From Nostocales cyanobacterium HT-58-2 (GTDB lineage Bacteria > Cyanobacteriota > Cyanobacteriia > Cyanobacteriales > Nostocaceae), in the NCBI GenBank assembly GCA_002163975.1, contig CP019636.1:4529501-4593500 (forward strand): a stretch of DNA of 64,000 nucleotides, read 5' to 3'. The notes under the pieces are model-generated. The model had not been told where the DNA came from. It made no database searches and saw only the letters and a program-made list of their open reading frames with translations. Below, piece by piece: positions 1 to 9,225 of the stretch. Each line of letters opens with the position of its first letter. The first letter of the stretch is position 1. A program made the position numbers and the translations under genes.

Positions 1-1150
1 TCCTTGCTCCTAACTTTTGTGCCAATCGGATAATTGATTTCCCTTCGGGTGTATCATCAAAAACACTTGCTGCTAAAGCAACATTGGCGACTTCCTCAAT
101 TGTGTGACTGTTGATGGGGATAAACTCTTCTGCCAAACGGTTACCTAAAGTGATAGTACCTGTTTTATCAAGCATTAGGGTATTGACATCACCACATGCT
201 TCCACTGCTCGTCCTGAGGTGGCTATGACGTTAAACTGGGCGACTCGATCCATGCCAGCAATACCGATCGCACTTAACAACCCCCCAATGGTGGTGGGAA
301 TCAACGCGACTAATAAGGCAACCAATATTGCCACACTAATTGGACTTCTGACATAGTTGGCGATCCCACTTAAGGTTGCGACGACCAACAAAAAGACTAA
401 GGTCAGAACCGCCAGTAATACTGTCAAGGCAATTTCGTTCGGTGTTTTTGTGCGTTCTGCCCCTTCTACCAAGGCAATCATCCGATCAATAAAGCCTTTT
501 CCTGGGTCTGCTGTGATGCGGATGATGAGTTCATCAGAAATAATTCGCGTACCACCCGTCACAGAACTGGCGACATCTGAGCCTGTTTCTTTCAGCACTG
601 GTGCAGATTCCCCGGTAATTGCCGATTCATCCACACTGGCGACACCCATAATCACTTCACCGTCAGCGGGGATCACATCACCAGCAACCACGTACACTGT
701 ATCACCTGCTTGCAAACTGGTGGAAGGAACTTCAGTCACTGAACCGTTGGGGGCAAGTTTTTTGGCAATTGTTTCTGATTTGGTTGACCTTAAGGCATCA
801 GCTTGCGCTTTCCCTCGCCCCTCTGCGACTGCTTCAGCAAAGTTGGCAAATAAAACGGTGAAGAACAAAATGACCGTAATCAATCCGTTGAAAAGTCGCA
901 GGTTATTTCCTGAAACTCGACCAAACAAGTAAGGATCGATGGTGACTAATAAAGTGATGATGGTACCAACCCAAACTAAAAACATTACTGGGTTTTTAAT
1001 CGCGGATTTCGGATTGAGCTTGACAAAAGCATCTTTAATAGCTCTTTGGTAAAGTCCTTTAGTGTTGACCCGCGATTGTTTGCGTGCTTGGCGGCGATCG
1101 CTTTTACGAGGAGAATAAGTCGGTTTAGATGAAGGATTTTCGGAGTCCAT
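1..1150 (-). CDS. kdpB: Potassium-transporting P-type ATPase subunit B, C-terminus beyond window edge
   Basis: Catalytic subunit of the KdpFABC high-affinity K+ pump in the inner membrane; it hydrolyses ATP through an aspartyl-phosphate. About 383 N-terminal residues are present and the rest lies to the left of position 1. The start is the ATG complement at 1148-1150, 14 bases after the kdpA stop. The translation shows a basic N-terminal tail, a membrane segment near residues 50-75, the actuator motif VDESAITGESAPV, and the phosphorylation loop LMLDKTGTIT with the catalytic Asp at about residue 328. These are diagnostic of the family. It follows kdpA in one transcript; kdpC would be expected off the left edge. 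Identity is certain, completeness unknown. Confidence 0.97.
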   Translation of the reverse strand, partial: MDSENPSSKPTYSPRKSDRRQARKQSRVNTKGLYQRAIKDAFVKLNPKSAIKNPVMFLVWVGTIITLLVTIDPYLFGRVSGNNLRLFNGLITVILFFTVLFANFAEAVAEGRGKAQADALRSTKSETIAKKLAPNGSVTEVPSTSLQAGDTVYVVAGDVIPADGEVIMGVASVDESAITGESAPVLKETGSDVASSVTGGTRIISDELIIRITADPGKGFIDRMIALVEGAERTKTPNEIALTVLLAVLTLVFLLVVATLSGIANYVRSPISVAILVALLVALIPTTIGGLLSAIGIAGMDRVAQFNVIATSGRAVEACGDVNTLMLDKTGTITLGNRLAEEFIPINSHTIEEVANVALAASVFDDTPEGKSIIRLAQKLGAR

Positions 1151-1164
1151 CTTTATTGGATTGA

Positions 1165-2874
1165 TTATTTAACACCACTGGCAAGGTTAAAACCTTCAGC
1201 TATTGGTCCTAAAGCCAAAACAGGGAAAAATGTTAACACACCTAAAATCAAAATCACTCCAGCTGTGACGGTCGTGAATAGTGTGGAATCTGTTCTCAAG
1301 GTGCCTGGAGTTTCAGGAACTGGTTGTTTGCGCCTCATGCTATCTGCTAAAAGCACAATAGCAATGATTGGAATGTAACGTCCCACCAACAGGCTAAAAC
1401 AAGTACTGAGGTTCCACCACAAGGTACTATCTCCCAACCCTTCTAAACCAGAACCATTGTTGGCGCTGGCTGAGGCATATTCATACACCACTCGCGAGAT
1501 GTTATGAAATTCAGGGGAACCCGTATATCCGGGTGGTGGAACTTGAAATGCTAAGGTATTGGGAAATGCTAAGGCGATCGCGCTGGGAATCAAAACTGCA
1601 ATCGGGTGAATCAGCAACACAACACTCGCAAGAACAATTTCCCGCTTTTCAATTTTGCGCCCGAAAAATTCTGGAGTTCGTCCCACCATCAGCCCTGTCA
1701 GAAATACAGTCAGAATCAAATAAATAAATAAGTAAGCTGTTCCAGTTCCTTGCCCACCCCAAACTATCTGCAAAAACAAATTTAACAGAGTTGAAAATCC
1801 TCCTGGTGGCATGAAAGAATCGAGCATTCCATTCACTGCACCACACATCGTTCCAGTCGTTGTGATTGCCCAAAATGCTGTTTGTGCCCAGCCAAACCGA
1901 ACTTCCTTGCCCTCTAAATTTGGCTGTTCTAATCCCAAGGTATTATTAACAATGGGATTTCCTTGATATTCGCCAACTGCTGTGACACTCACTAAAACTG
2001 CATAGATAGCAAAAACCATCCAGAAAAGCAGCCAAGCTTGCTTAGTGTTATTGGCAAATAAACCGTAGGTGTAAATCAACGCCGTTGGAATAGAAAGCAT
2101 GGCGATGATTTCGATTAAGTTGGTCGCCGCATTGGGATTTTCAAAAGGGTGGGCAGAGTTCATACTAAAAAAACCGCCACCGTTTTCTCCTAGCTGTTTA
2201 ATTATTTCAAATGAAGCAACTGGACCTCTAGCTATATACTGTGTTGCTCCCTCCAATGTTGTCACTTTTAGAGTTTCATCTAATGTTTGGGGAACGCCTA
2301 GCGCCAGCAGTGCGATCGCACCTACAATCGAGATGGGTAGCAATATGCGAGTGATTGAGCGGGTCAGATCAACGTAAAAGTTCCCTAATGGTCTGCCTGT
2401 CAGACCTCGGATAAAAGCGATTCCTACTGCTAACCCAGTAGCGGCTGAGGTAAACATCAAAAAGACTAAAGCCGCTGTTTGGCTGAAATAACTTAAGGTT
2501 GTTTCACCAGAGTAGTGTTGTTGGTCGGTATTTGTTAAAAATGAAATGGTCGTATGCAGCGTTATATCCCATCTAGGAGCAGCTAACCCGAGAGGATTCC
2601 AGGGTAAGAATTTCTGAAAAGATATGAGCACAAATACCATAACACCCATCATAATATTGGTGTAAAGGACTGCTCTGGCATACTGCCGACCTGTCATATC
2701 ATTTTTTTTGCGTGTACCTGCTAATGCATATACTATTTGCTCTATGGGGTTCATGACCGAGTCAAGCAATGTTGTTTCTCCCAAGAAGACTCGCGCCATA
2801 TATCTGCCTAATAGCGGAGTGATGGCTATCACAATACACAAAGTTAACCCAATTTGAAAAAATCCTTGTCCCAT
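1165..2874 (-). CDS. kdpA: Potassium-transporting ATPase subunit A (K+ channel-like subunit)
   Basis: Forms the K+-selective pathway of the KdpFABC pump and belongs to the superfamily of K+ transporters with four pseudo-repeated selectivity loops. The 569-residue product is close to the usual family length and almost entirely hydrophobic, with about ten membrane spans. Selectivity-filter-like segments are visible (for example TTTGTMCGAVNGM, and NNGSGLEGLG near the C-terminus). It lies immediately upstream of kdpB with a 14-base gap, so the two are co-transcribed. The 628-base AT-rich region upstream separates it from a divergent two-component pair. No small kdpF ORF is obvious upstream. Confidence 0.97.
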   Translation of the reverse strand: MGQGFFQIGLTLCIVIAITPLLGRYMARVFLGETTLLDSVMNPIEQIVYALAGTRKKNDMTGRQYARAVLYTNIMMGVMVFVLISFQKFLPWNPLGLAAPRWDITLHTTISFLTNTDQQHYSGETTLSYFSQTAALVFLMFTSAATGLAVGIAFIRGLTGRPLGNFYVDLTRSITRILLPISIVGAIALLALGVPQTLDETLKVTTLEGATQYIARGPVASFEIIKQLGENGGGFFSMNSAHPFENPNAATNLIEIIAMLSIPTALIYTYGLFANNTKQAWLLFWMVFAIYAVLVSVTAVGEYQGNPIVNNTLGLEQPNLEGKEVRFGWAQTAFWAITTTGTMCGAVNGMLDSFMPPGGFSTLLNLFLQIVWGGQGTGTAYLFIYLILTVFLTGLMVGRTPEFFGRKIEKREIVLASVVLLIHPIAVLIPSAIALAFPNTLAFQVPPPGYTGSPEFHNISRVVYEYASASANNGSGLEGLGDSTLWWNLSTCFSLLVGRYIPIIAIVLLADSMRRKQPVPETPGTLRTDSTLFTTVTAGVILILGVLTFFPVLALGPIAEGFNLASGVK

Positions 2875-3502
2875 TTATCTAGCTAAAATTAATGGATAAT
2901 GTGGAAAGTTATGGAAGCAAAATTGGTTGGCTTTTTCTAGAGTATTTTTGAGGTTTATTTATTAAGACTTTTATTTTTTCTTATCTCCAATCATATGAGT
3001 TGATTTATTTTAGTACCATTGTCTCTAGCCATTCTTCAGAATTACAGCAGCAATTCCTGAGTCAGAAGCAAAAGTTCTTCTATATCGGGCTCTTGACTTG
3101 AATAGGTGTACCTCAATAAAAATGCAAAGCGCTGTATATTTAATCTATTTTCAGTTGTTTGCTTTTTACTATACTCAATAAAATTGACTTTTAGATAACA
3201 TCTCATTCTTTTTATTAATAAATAATGTTCATTTTTAGAAGCTAAGCTTTTACTAAAAACTCATCTTCATTTATATTATATTTTTACCATTTTAAGCACT
3301 TATTTAGCAATAAAAAAATAGGAATAATTATTTTATATGTAGTAATATAGTTTTTAGCAATGTCATATATCTATTGATATAGATAAGATAATGGTTTAGC
3401 TAGAAAGTATCAAGTAAAGAATTTTTAAAAAGATTATTACAGTAGGTTAAAATAAGAGGTTTTCTAAAAGATATAAATAATATTTAATCAGAAGCTTACG
3501 AT
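2875..3502. other. AT-rich divergent intergenic region between kdpA and a histidine kinase gene
   Basis: 628 bases without a credible ORF, strongly A+T rich. It must hold the promoters of the kdp operon (minus) and of the kinase/regulator pair (plus). The only clear structure seen is the inverted repeat at 3368-3385, listed separately. No sigma-70 boxes could be assigned with confidence. Confidence 0.6.
3368..3385. promoter_or_regulatory. 7-4-7 inverted repeat, candidate operator
   Basis: TATCTAT, four bases, then ATAGATA: a perfect inverted repeat in the divergent region, 117 bases before the histidine kinase start codon. Its size and symmetry fit a dimeric regulator site. In DNA this AT-rich chance symmetry is possible; the role is inferred. 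Confidence 0.3.
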
Positions 3503-4606
3503 GTGGTCTTAGTTATCGAAAATCAAAGAAATGTGTTGACTAGAAATGAACGAGGACTAATTTACTGGTTGATAACTAGCGGATTTGCCGTAGTCATGAC
3601 GCTAGAATATTTAACGCCACCTGGGTATGTGTTCGGCTACCTGTACACTGGAACAATTTTGTTGGCAAGCTCTCGATTAAGTCACAAGGCAGTATTTGGT
3701 GTGACAGTAGCAGCGGCTGGCTTAACGTTGTTGAATTTATTTATTCCAGGAGTAGAAATAATTCATCCACCAACGATAGCAAATCGGTTAATTGCTGTCA
3801 TTGCGTTGGTTGTGACTGGTTACTTAAGCCATCGCAACCGCCGTAACGAAGAAGCCATTGCCTACACGCAAGCACAGTTACGTTCTCAAGAACAACTAGC
3901 ACAAATGCGAGAAGATTTTGTCTCCACTCTGACTCATGACTTGAAAACACCCCTACTAGGCGCAATTCAAACACTCAAATCCTTTCAAAAAGGTCAATTT
4001 GGTGCAGTGACAACAATACAAGAGCAAGTCATAGAAACTATGAGTCGTTCTCACCGCACCACGTTGGAACTTGTAGAAACTCTGTTGGATGTGTACCGCA
4101 TTGACGCCGAGGGATTGAAACTTCAGTGTTCTCCTGTTAACTTAGTGACACTGGCTCAGGAGGCGATCGCCATGCTTACTGAAGTTGCAAGATCTCGTCA
4201 AGTCTGTATCTCTCTTAATTATGGAGAATCAGATTTTCCTCGTTCGTTATGGGTTAAGGGGGATTATTTGCAACTTGGGCGAGTCTTCTCTAATCTTGTC
4301 ATCAATGGCATTAACCATACTCCTCGTGGCGGCAAAGTAGAAGTTGTCTTGGACAGTTCTTCCACTCATCAAATTGTTAAAATTATTGATAGTGGTCGTG
4401 GCATCACACAAGAAGAGTTACCTCATCTATTTGAGAGATTTTATCAAGGACACAGCGATCGCAATGCCAAGGGAGCAGGGCTAGGACTATACTTATCTCG
4501 CCAGATTATTGAAGCACATAGCGGTATAATTTGGGCAGAGAATTGCGCAAGTCAGGGAGCAATGTTTGGGTTTCGGCTGCCTGCATATCTGCCACCAAAG
4601 CATTAA
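3503..4606 (+). CDS. Membrane-bound sensor histidine kinase
   Basis: Sensor kinase of 367 residues. Residues about 20-110 form a compact bundle of about four membrane spans resembling the DUF4118/KdpD-type sensor region. A short linker leads to the HisKA domain with the phospho-accepting His145 in STLTHDLKTP. The ATPase domain has an N box (FSNLVINGINHTP), a G1 box (IIDSGRGI) and a G2 box (AGLGLYLSRQI). The start is GTG at 3503: the reading frame has a stop at 3485-3487, and the ATG at 3501 is out of frame and stops after three codons. A response regulator gene follows after 61 bases, so this is a cognate pair. Proximity to kdp suggests but does not prove a link; the partner is NarL type, unlike KdpE. 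Confidence 0.92.
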   Translation: MVLVIENQRNVLTRNERGLIYWLITSGFAVVMTLEYLTPPGYVFGYLYTGTILLASSRLSHKAVFGVTVAAAGLTLLNLFIPGVEIIHPPTIANRLIAVIALVVTGYLSHRNRRNEEAIAYTQAQLRSQEQLAQMREDFVSTLTHDLKTPLLGAIQTLKSFQKGQFGAVTTIQEQVIETMSRSHRTTLELVETLLDVYRIDAEGLKLQCSPVNLVTLAQEAIAMLTEVARSRQVCISLNYGESDFPRSLWVKGDYLQLGRVFSNLVINGINHTPRGGKVEVVLDSSSTHQIVKIIDSGRGITQEELPHLFERFYQGHSDRNAKGAGLGLYLSRQIIEAHSGIIWAENCASQGAMFGFRLPAYLPPKH

Positions 4607-4667
4607 GATGGGAAAGTGGGAAGACAGGAGGACTCCTCAGTTCTAACAAGATAACTCATAACTAAAT

Positions 4668-5357
4668 ATGAAACCAGGGGTAACGCTGAGAATATTACTT
4701 GTTGAAGATGATGAACTGTTTCGCCTGGGTTTACGGATGCGGTTACAACAGGAGGCGGGTATAGAAATTGTCGCCGAGGCGGAAGATGGCGAGCAAGCTG
4801 TAGAACTAGCGAATCGTTATCCGTTAGATTTAGTTTTGCTGGATGTTGGTTTACCAGGAATTGGTGGCATTGAAGCTTGTCGCCAAATCAAGCAGCAGCA
4901 CCCTAATTTACCAATCCTAGTTTTAACCTCTCGTTCAGAAAAACTCTTGATTTCGCGCTTAATTGAAGCAGGGGCTGCCGGCTACTGTCTTAAAGGAATC
5001 CCTTCTGAATCTTTGATATTGGCATTGCGTTCAGTAGCAACAGGTGCTTCTTGGTGGGATCAAACAGCAACCACAGAAATTCGAGCTGCTTTTGTGGTAG
5101 GCAACACAGCTACATCGCCCACACAAGCTCATGAACCAATAGAAAATCCGTTGACAAAGCGGGAGCAAGAAATTCTGGCGCTTGTAGCTACTGGTAAAAG
5201 TAATCAAGAAATTGCAGAAATTCTTTACATTGCTGCTGGTACAGTACGGGTTCACGTGCATGCAATTTTGCAAAAGTTGGAAGTACGCGATCGCACTCAA
5301 GCTGCAGTATTGGCTATTCAGAAAGGATTGGTGGCAAAAGAATTGTTGCGGAGTTAG
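4668..5357 (+). CDS. NarL/FixJ-family response regulator
   Basis: Transcription factor of 229 residues. The N-terminal receiver domain (about residues 7-125) contains the acidic pair EDD and phospho-acceptor Asp59 in LVLLDVGLPG. The C-terminal LuxR-type helix-turn-helix (about 160-225) reads LTKREQEILALVATGKSNQEIAEIL in overlapping parts, followed by VRVHVHAILQKL. It is probably phosphorylated by the kinase encoded 61 bases upstream, given the same strand and spacing. A tandem decamer tract follows its stop codon. Confidence 0.93.
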   Translation: MKPGVTLRILLVEDDELFRLGLRMRLQQEAGIEIVAEAEDGEQAVELANRYPLDLVLLDVGLPGIGGIEACRQIKQQHPNLPILVLTSRSEKLLISRLIEAGAAGYCLKGIPSESLILALRSVATGASWWDQTATTEIRAAFVVGNTATSPTQAHEPIENPLTKREQEILALVATGKSNQEIAEILYIAAGTVRVHVHAILQKLEVRDRTQAAVLAIQKGLVAKELLRS

Positions 5358-5360
5358 TTA

Positions 5361-5400
5361 AGGTCAGTCATTATCAGTCAATCTCAGCCAAAATCAGTCA
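5361..5400. repeat. Four tandem degenerate decamers
   Basis: Four consecutive 10-base units ending in CAGTCA or CAGCCA lie directly after the response regulator stop codon (AGGTCAGTCA, TTATCAGTCA, ATCTCAGCCA, AAATCAGTCA). The 10-base period puts each unit on the same DNA face. This may be a short-tandem-repeat relic or a regulator-binding array for the next gene. Confidence 0.6.
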
Positions 5401-5438
5401 TGATAGAAGCATAGGCGTTGTCATATGCTAGGGGAAGC

Positions 5439-6128
5439 ATGACGAACACCGCACGTTTTGCTAATCGCACTCAAGCTGGTGAGCAACTAGCGCAAGCGAT
5501 TCATCATATTTTAGCTCAGGAAACGGCTGATTCGGCACCAAAGACTAACACTATTGTCTATGCTTTGCCAAGAGGAGGACTACCAGTAGCAGCGCCAGTC
5601 GCACGTCTCCTCAACTGTCCCTTGACGACAGAGGTAGCGAAAAAAATTAGCCATCCAGAAAATCCTGAGTTAGCTATTGGTGCAGTCACCGCCTCTGGAA
5701 ATGTTCTTTGGGATCAAAACAAACTGTCTTTTCGTTATGCACCTAATGTACGGTGGCGGGAAACAGCATTAAATGGAGCTATTAGTCAAGCAAAGTCTCT
5801 TCAAGCTCAATTAAGTTCTGTCTGTCCGCAGGTGGCGACCGAAGGTGCTACACTCATCTTAGTTGATGATGGTATTGCCACAGGTATGACAATGGCAGTC
5901 GCTGCAACATCTCTCAAGGCACTCTCTCCAGCAGAAGTTTGGATCTGTACTCCAGTTGCACCTTTGAAGTTGCTACCTTGGTTACGTCAGTGGGGCGATC
6001 GTATTGTTGCCTTATCAACACCAGAACAATTTTGTAGTGTTAGTTATTTTTACTCAATATTTCCTCAAGTAGAGACCAAGGAAGCTCTTGATTGTCTACG
6101 ACAACACAATGAAGAGATGATGATTTAA
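5439..6128 (+). CDS. Phosphoribosyltransferase-family protein
   Basis: Type I phosphoribosyltransferase fold protein of 229 residues. The PRPP-binding loop is visible as ATLILVDDGIATGMT: two acidic residues after a hydrophobic strand, then the phosphate-binding turn. The N-terminal half has the usual YALPRGGLPVAAPVA flexible-loop strand. The substrate base cannot be told; cyanobacterial relatives are annotated only as phosphoribosyltransferases. The ATG at 5439 is preferred over the in-frame TTG at 5418 because AGGGGAAGC sits directly before it. The 3' end overlaps the convergent phospholipase-D-like gene by four bases. Confidence 0.85.
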   Translation: MTNTARFANRTQAGEQLAQAIHHILAQETADSAPKTNTIVYALPRGGLPVAAPVARLLNCPLTTEVAKKISHPENPELAIGAVTASGNVLWDQNKLSFRYAPNVRWRETALNGAISQAKSLQAQLSSVCPQVATEGATLILVDDGIATGMTMAVAATSLKALSPAEVWICTPVAPLKLLPWLRQWGDRIVALSTPEQFCSVSYFYSIFPQVETKEALDCLRQHNEEMMI

Positions 6129-7504
6129 TTATGACAGTTTTGGGCGTGAGGTAGAGTTTTTAGACCGACTTGTGCTGTTGCATAAAGCCGACTAAATTCT
6201 CTTTCATAATGTGTGGCAACGATAGGATTTTGTATAAATATCAAAGTTTCATCATTAAGGTAATTCCCTGAATCAGACCAGTTGTGACTGCCAGTGATAA
6301 CCAGTATTCTATCCAAGATAGCCATCTTACTATGAACTCCGCGATCGCCCAATGAGCCTGTGGGAAAACCAATAGTAGTTATTGGGTGCTTCCAAGGTTT
6401 AACTTTCATTAAGCTCTGTTTCTTACCTGGACGAGGACAAACACCCATTGCGTCGTATGCTTTTGAGTAAGGTTGTCTAAAGAAATCTGGGTCTATGAGC
6501 ACTTTAACGTCTTTAACACCTTGATCATGCACACTGGCAAGAGTATCACTAATCTTTTGGTCTGAATAAACAAACACCGCAATATGCACGCTCTTTTTGG
6601 TTTGCTGCAAGTAAGAAGCAATGATTCCGTTACTGGTTGTTGCTATGTTATCTTTTCTGCGAGATGGTGAGAAGTTGACAGTGATAGTTCCTGCCCCAAC
6701 TGGAATCGTCACGGGATGTCTTTTTGGCTTATGAGATTTAAATAATCCCTGCCACATAGAATTGAATTCATTTGTAAAAGTTTTAGCAAGTTGAGGATTA
6801 TCAGGAACAACAACCACATTGTTGGGATTCCCACGACTTTCAAAATTTCCAAAATCCCCATGCATATCAGATGTCGTGAGGTTACCGCTAGATATAATAG
6901 TTGTCTTTTCATCTATGACGACAAATTTATGATGCATCAGTCCACTCCCTTGTGTTGCACCACCAGATGTGTCATCTTTTATCTCAATTCCATCTGAATG
7001 CAATATAGCTAAAGCATCAGCAGGATACCGCTTCAATTCTTCATATGCTTGCTTATCATGCTGATTCATCTTTGCGATTTCTTCTTGTGTATATTTATTT
7101 AATATTTTGTTGTACTTGTTATCTATGAGTACCCTGACTTTGACTCCCCGCTTATGAGCAACACTGAGTGCCTCAGCAACTTTAGGAAGCCTGAACTCCA
7201 TGACTGCCAAATCTACAGTTGAGTGCGCTTGATCAATAGCATCAATAATTTGCTGTTCTAAATTGTCTCCTTTGCGGGTAAAGTGTCTGTAAGGATCTTC
7301 GTAAGAAGAATCCGAATTGTAGTTGAAATAAACTTTAACAGCAGGGTCTTGAGGTAAAGGTTGGACAAGTTTTGCTCTTGGTAAAAGTTTAAGAATCTTA
7401 ACTAGAACAACACTACTGCTAAAAAGCAGCAATAGAAAGATGGCTCTTCTCAGATATTTAAATTTTTGTTTATCAAAATTAATAAAATCTAATAGTATTT
7501 TCAT
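6125..7504 (-). CDS. Membrane-anchored phospholipase D-like protein with two HKD motifs
   Basis: A 459-residue member of the PLD superfamily, which covers phospholipases, cardiolipin synthases and the nuclease Nuc; all form a phosphohistidine intermediate using two HxKxxxxD motifs. Both motifs are intact: HHKFVVID (His191, Lys193, Asp198) and VHSKMAILD (His391, Lys393, Asp398), each followed by the expected SGNLT / GSHNWSDSGN segment. Residues about 20-40 form one membrane anchor, so the catalytic part is likely periplasmic. The substrate (lipid or nucleic acid) cannot be decided. It is convergent with the phosphoribosyltransferase gene and shares four bases with it. Confidence 0.88.
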   Translation of the reverse strand: MKILLDFINFDKQKFKYLRRAIFLLLLFSSSVVLVKILKLLPRAKLVQPLPQDPAVKVYFNYNSDSSYEDPYRHFTRKGDNLEQQIIDAIDQAHSTVDLAVMEFRLPKVAEALSVAHKRGVKVRVLIDNKYNKILNKYTQEEIAKMNQHDKQAYEELKRYPADALAILHSDGIEIKDDTSGGATQGSGLMHHKFVVIDEKTTIISSGNLTTSDMHGDFGNFESRGNPNNVVVVPDNPQLAKTFTNEFNSMWQGLFKSHKPKRHPVTIPVGAGTITVNFSPSRRKDNIATTSNGIIASYLQQTKKSVHIAVFVYSDQKISDTLASVHDQGVKDVKVLIDPDFFRQPYSKAYDAMGVCPRPGKKQSLMKVKPWKHPITTIGFPTGSLGDRGVHSKMAILDRILVITGSHNWSDSGNYLNDETLIFIQNPIVATHYEREFSRLYATAQVGLKTLPHAQNCHN

Positions 7505-7929
7505 TAAATAATAGAGAAGTGTGGGGCGTAAGTTTTCCCTAGTTGGAAACTTGAGTTATATCTTTTATCAGTATTCTTTTAAAGAGATGTCATAACAATA
7601 CGGGTATTACGGAAGTTCATTAATGTTGACTACAGTTCTTTTCAGTAATTGCACGACATCTCGATTTTTGCTTTTCATACAGTGATTCATGCAAAAAGTC
7701 TATTGTATAGACACAATATTCTGCATCTATATTTTTAAGTATTTTTACGTAATATTTGACAGGAAATGAATTGGTTTGAGTAGAGAAATGGTATGACAAA
7801 CAGTGGAAAAGATCCACCCACATATGTAGAGATAGGTATCCACAAAGTTGTAAGAATTTGTCAGATTAACTATATAGTCTGAAAATAGAAATAACACGTT
7901 GCCCAGCGTGTTCTCACCTAAATTAGGTT
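7505..7929. other. Intergenic region before cysteine desulfurase
   Basis: 425 bases upstream of both the phospholipase-D-like gene (minus) and the cysteine desulfurase gene (plus). A 67-codon minus-strand ORF at 7620-7823 has no ribosome binding site and no recognisable features. I see no repeat or terminator here. Confidence 0.5.
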
Positions 7930-9099
7930 ATGCAAATTTATCTCGATTACAGCGCAACTACTCCTACTCGCCCAGAAGCAATAGCTGCCATGCAAGCAGT
8001 CCTCACCGAACAGTGGGGAAACCCTTCCAGCTTGCATGAGTGGGGACAACGGGCGGCAACGGTTGTGGAACAGGCAAGAATGCAAGTCGCTGGTTTAATT
8101 CATGCACCAGATCCTGAGTCCATTATCTTTACTTCTGGTGGTACTGAAGCAGACAATCTGGCGATTCTGGGAGTTGCCCGTTTGTATGCCAAGCCCCAAC
8201 ACATAATCATTTCTAATGTTGAGCATTCTGCTGTTGCTGAACCTGCGAGGTTATTAGAGTCGTGGGGCTGGCGAGTTACTCGCTTGAAAGTGGACGCGAA
8301 AGGAAGAGTGAACCCTTTAGATTTAAAAACGGCGTTACTAGATAATACCGTTTTGGTGTCGGTCATATACGGTCAAAGTGAAGTTGGCACATTACAACCG
8401 ATTGAGGAACTGGGAAATATAGCCCGGAATGCGGGTGTTTTATTCCATACAGATGCTGTACAAGTAGCAGGGCGCTTACCCATAAATGTAAAAAAAATAC
8501 CCGTAGATTTACTGAGTATTTCAAGCCATAAAATTTACGGAATGCAAGGCGCTGGAGCATTGTATGTACGTCCTGGTGTAGAGTTAGTTCCCTTACTGGG
8601 TGGTGGGGGACAAGAAAAACGATTACGTTCTGGCACACAAGCAGTACCCGTAATCGCTGGGTTTGGGATAGCAGCAGAATTAGCAGCCCAAGAAATGTCA
8701 ACAGAAACACCCCGGTTGATTAACTTGCGCGATCGCTTGTTTGCCCAACTAGCAGACATTCCTGGTTTGATACCCACAGGCGATCGCGCCCACCGCTTAC
8801 CGCATCATGTCAGTTTTTGCCTTGACTATGCCGATGGAGAAAAACTCAGCGGCAAAACTTTAGTGCGACAGATGAATTTGGCAGGCATTGGTATCAGTGC
8901 TGGGGCTGCCTGTCACAGTGGTAAACTTAGCCCCAGTCCCATATTGTTAGCGATGGGCTATCCAGACAACGCAGCTTTGGGGGCTATCCGCATGACGCTG
9001 GGGCGTGACACAACAGAAGCTGATGTGGATTGGGTGGCAATGGTGTTGAGGCAGGTTTTACAACGACTATCAACTGTAGAATTGGTAATTAGTCGTTAG
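7930..9099 (+). CDS. Cysteine desulfurase (NifS/IscS family)
   Basis: PLP enzyme that takes sulfur from cysteine, giving alanine and an enzyme persulfide used for Fe-S cluster and thio-cofactor assembly. The 389 residues match the family length. The PLP lysine is Lys201 in SISSHKIYGMQGAGAL, and the substrate-binding His is in SNVEHSAV. The active-site Cys328 is in GISAGAACHSGKLSPS, a short-loop arrangement. The gene stands alone: no iscU, sufA or nif genes are adjacent, so whether it serves general or nitrogenase-linked assembly is open. Confidence 0.95.
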   Translation: MQIYLDYSATTPTRPEAIAAMQAVLTEQWGNPSSLHEWGQRAATVVEQARMQVAGLIHAPDPESIIFTSGGTEADNLAILGVARLYAKPQHIIISNVEHSAVAEPARLLESWGWRVTRLKVDAKGRVNPLDLKTALLDNTVLVSVIYGQSEVGTLQPIEELGNIARNAGVLFHTDAVQVAGRLPINVKKIPVDLLSISSHKIYGMQGAGALYVRPGVELVPLLGGGGQEKRLRSGTQAVPVIAGFGIAAELAAQEMSTETPRLINLRDRLFAQLADIPGLIPTGDRAHRLPHHVSFCLDYADGEKLSGKTLVRQMNLAGIGISAGAACHSGKLSPSPILLAMGYPDNAALGAIRMTLGRDTTEADVDWVAMVLRQVLQRLSTVELVISR

Positions 9100-9225
9100 T
9101 TGAGAAATCTAAGACGTTAGAAGGTGCCTCACAAGTAGACAAGAGCGCACCCAGAGTGTCAATTTCTAACGGCAAACCAAAGAATCCTGCTGAATTTTAA
9201 AATCTCAATTGCAAAATTATTTAGT

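Noticed and set aside
357..932. 191-codon plus-strand ORF
   Set aside because: It is antisense to kdpB, whose P-type ATPase motifs are unmistakable on the other strand.
7620..7823. 67-codon minus-strand ORF before the cysteine desulfurase gene
   Set aside because: No ribosome binding site, AT-rich composition like intergenic DNA, no recognisable features.
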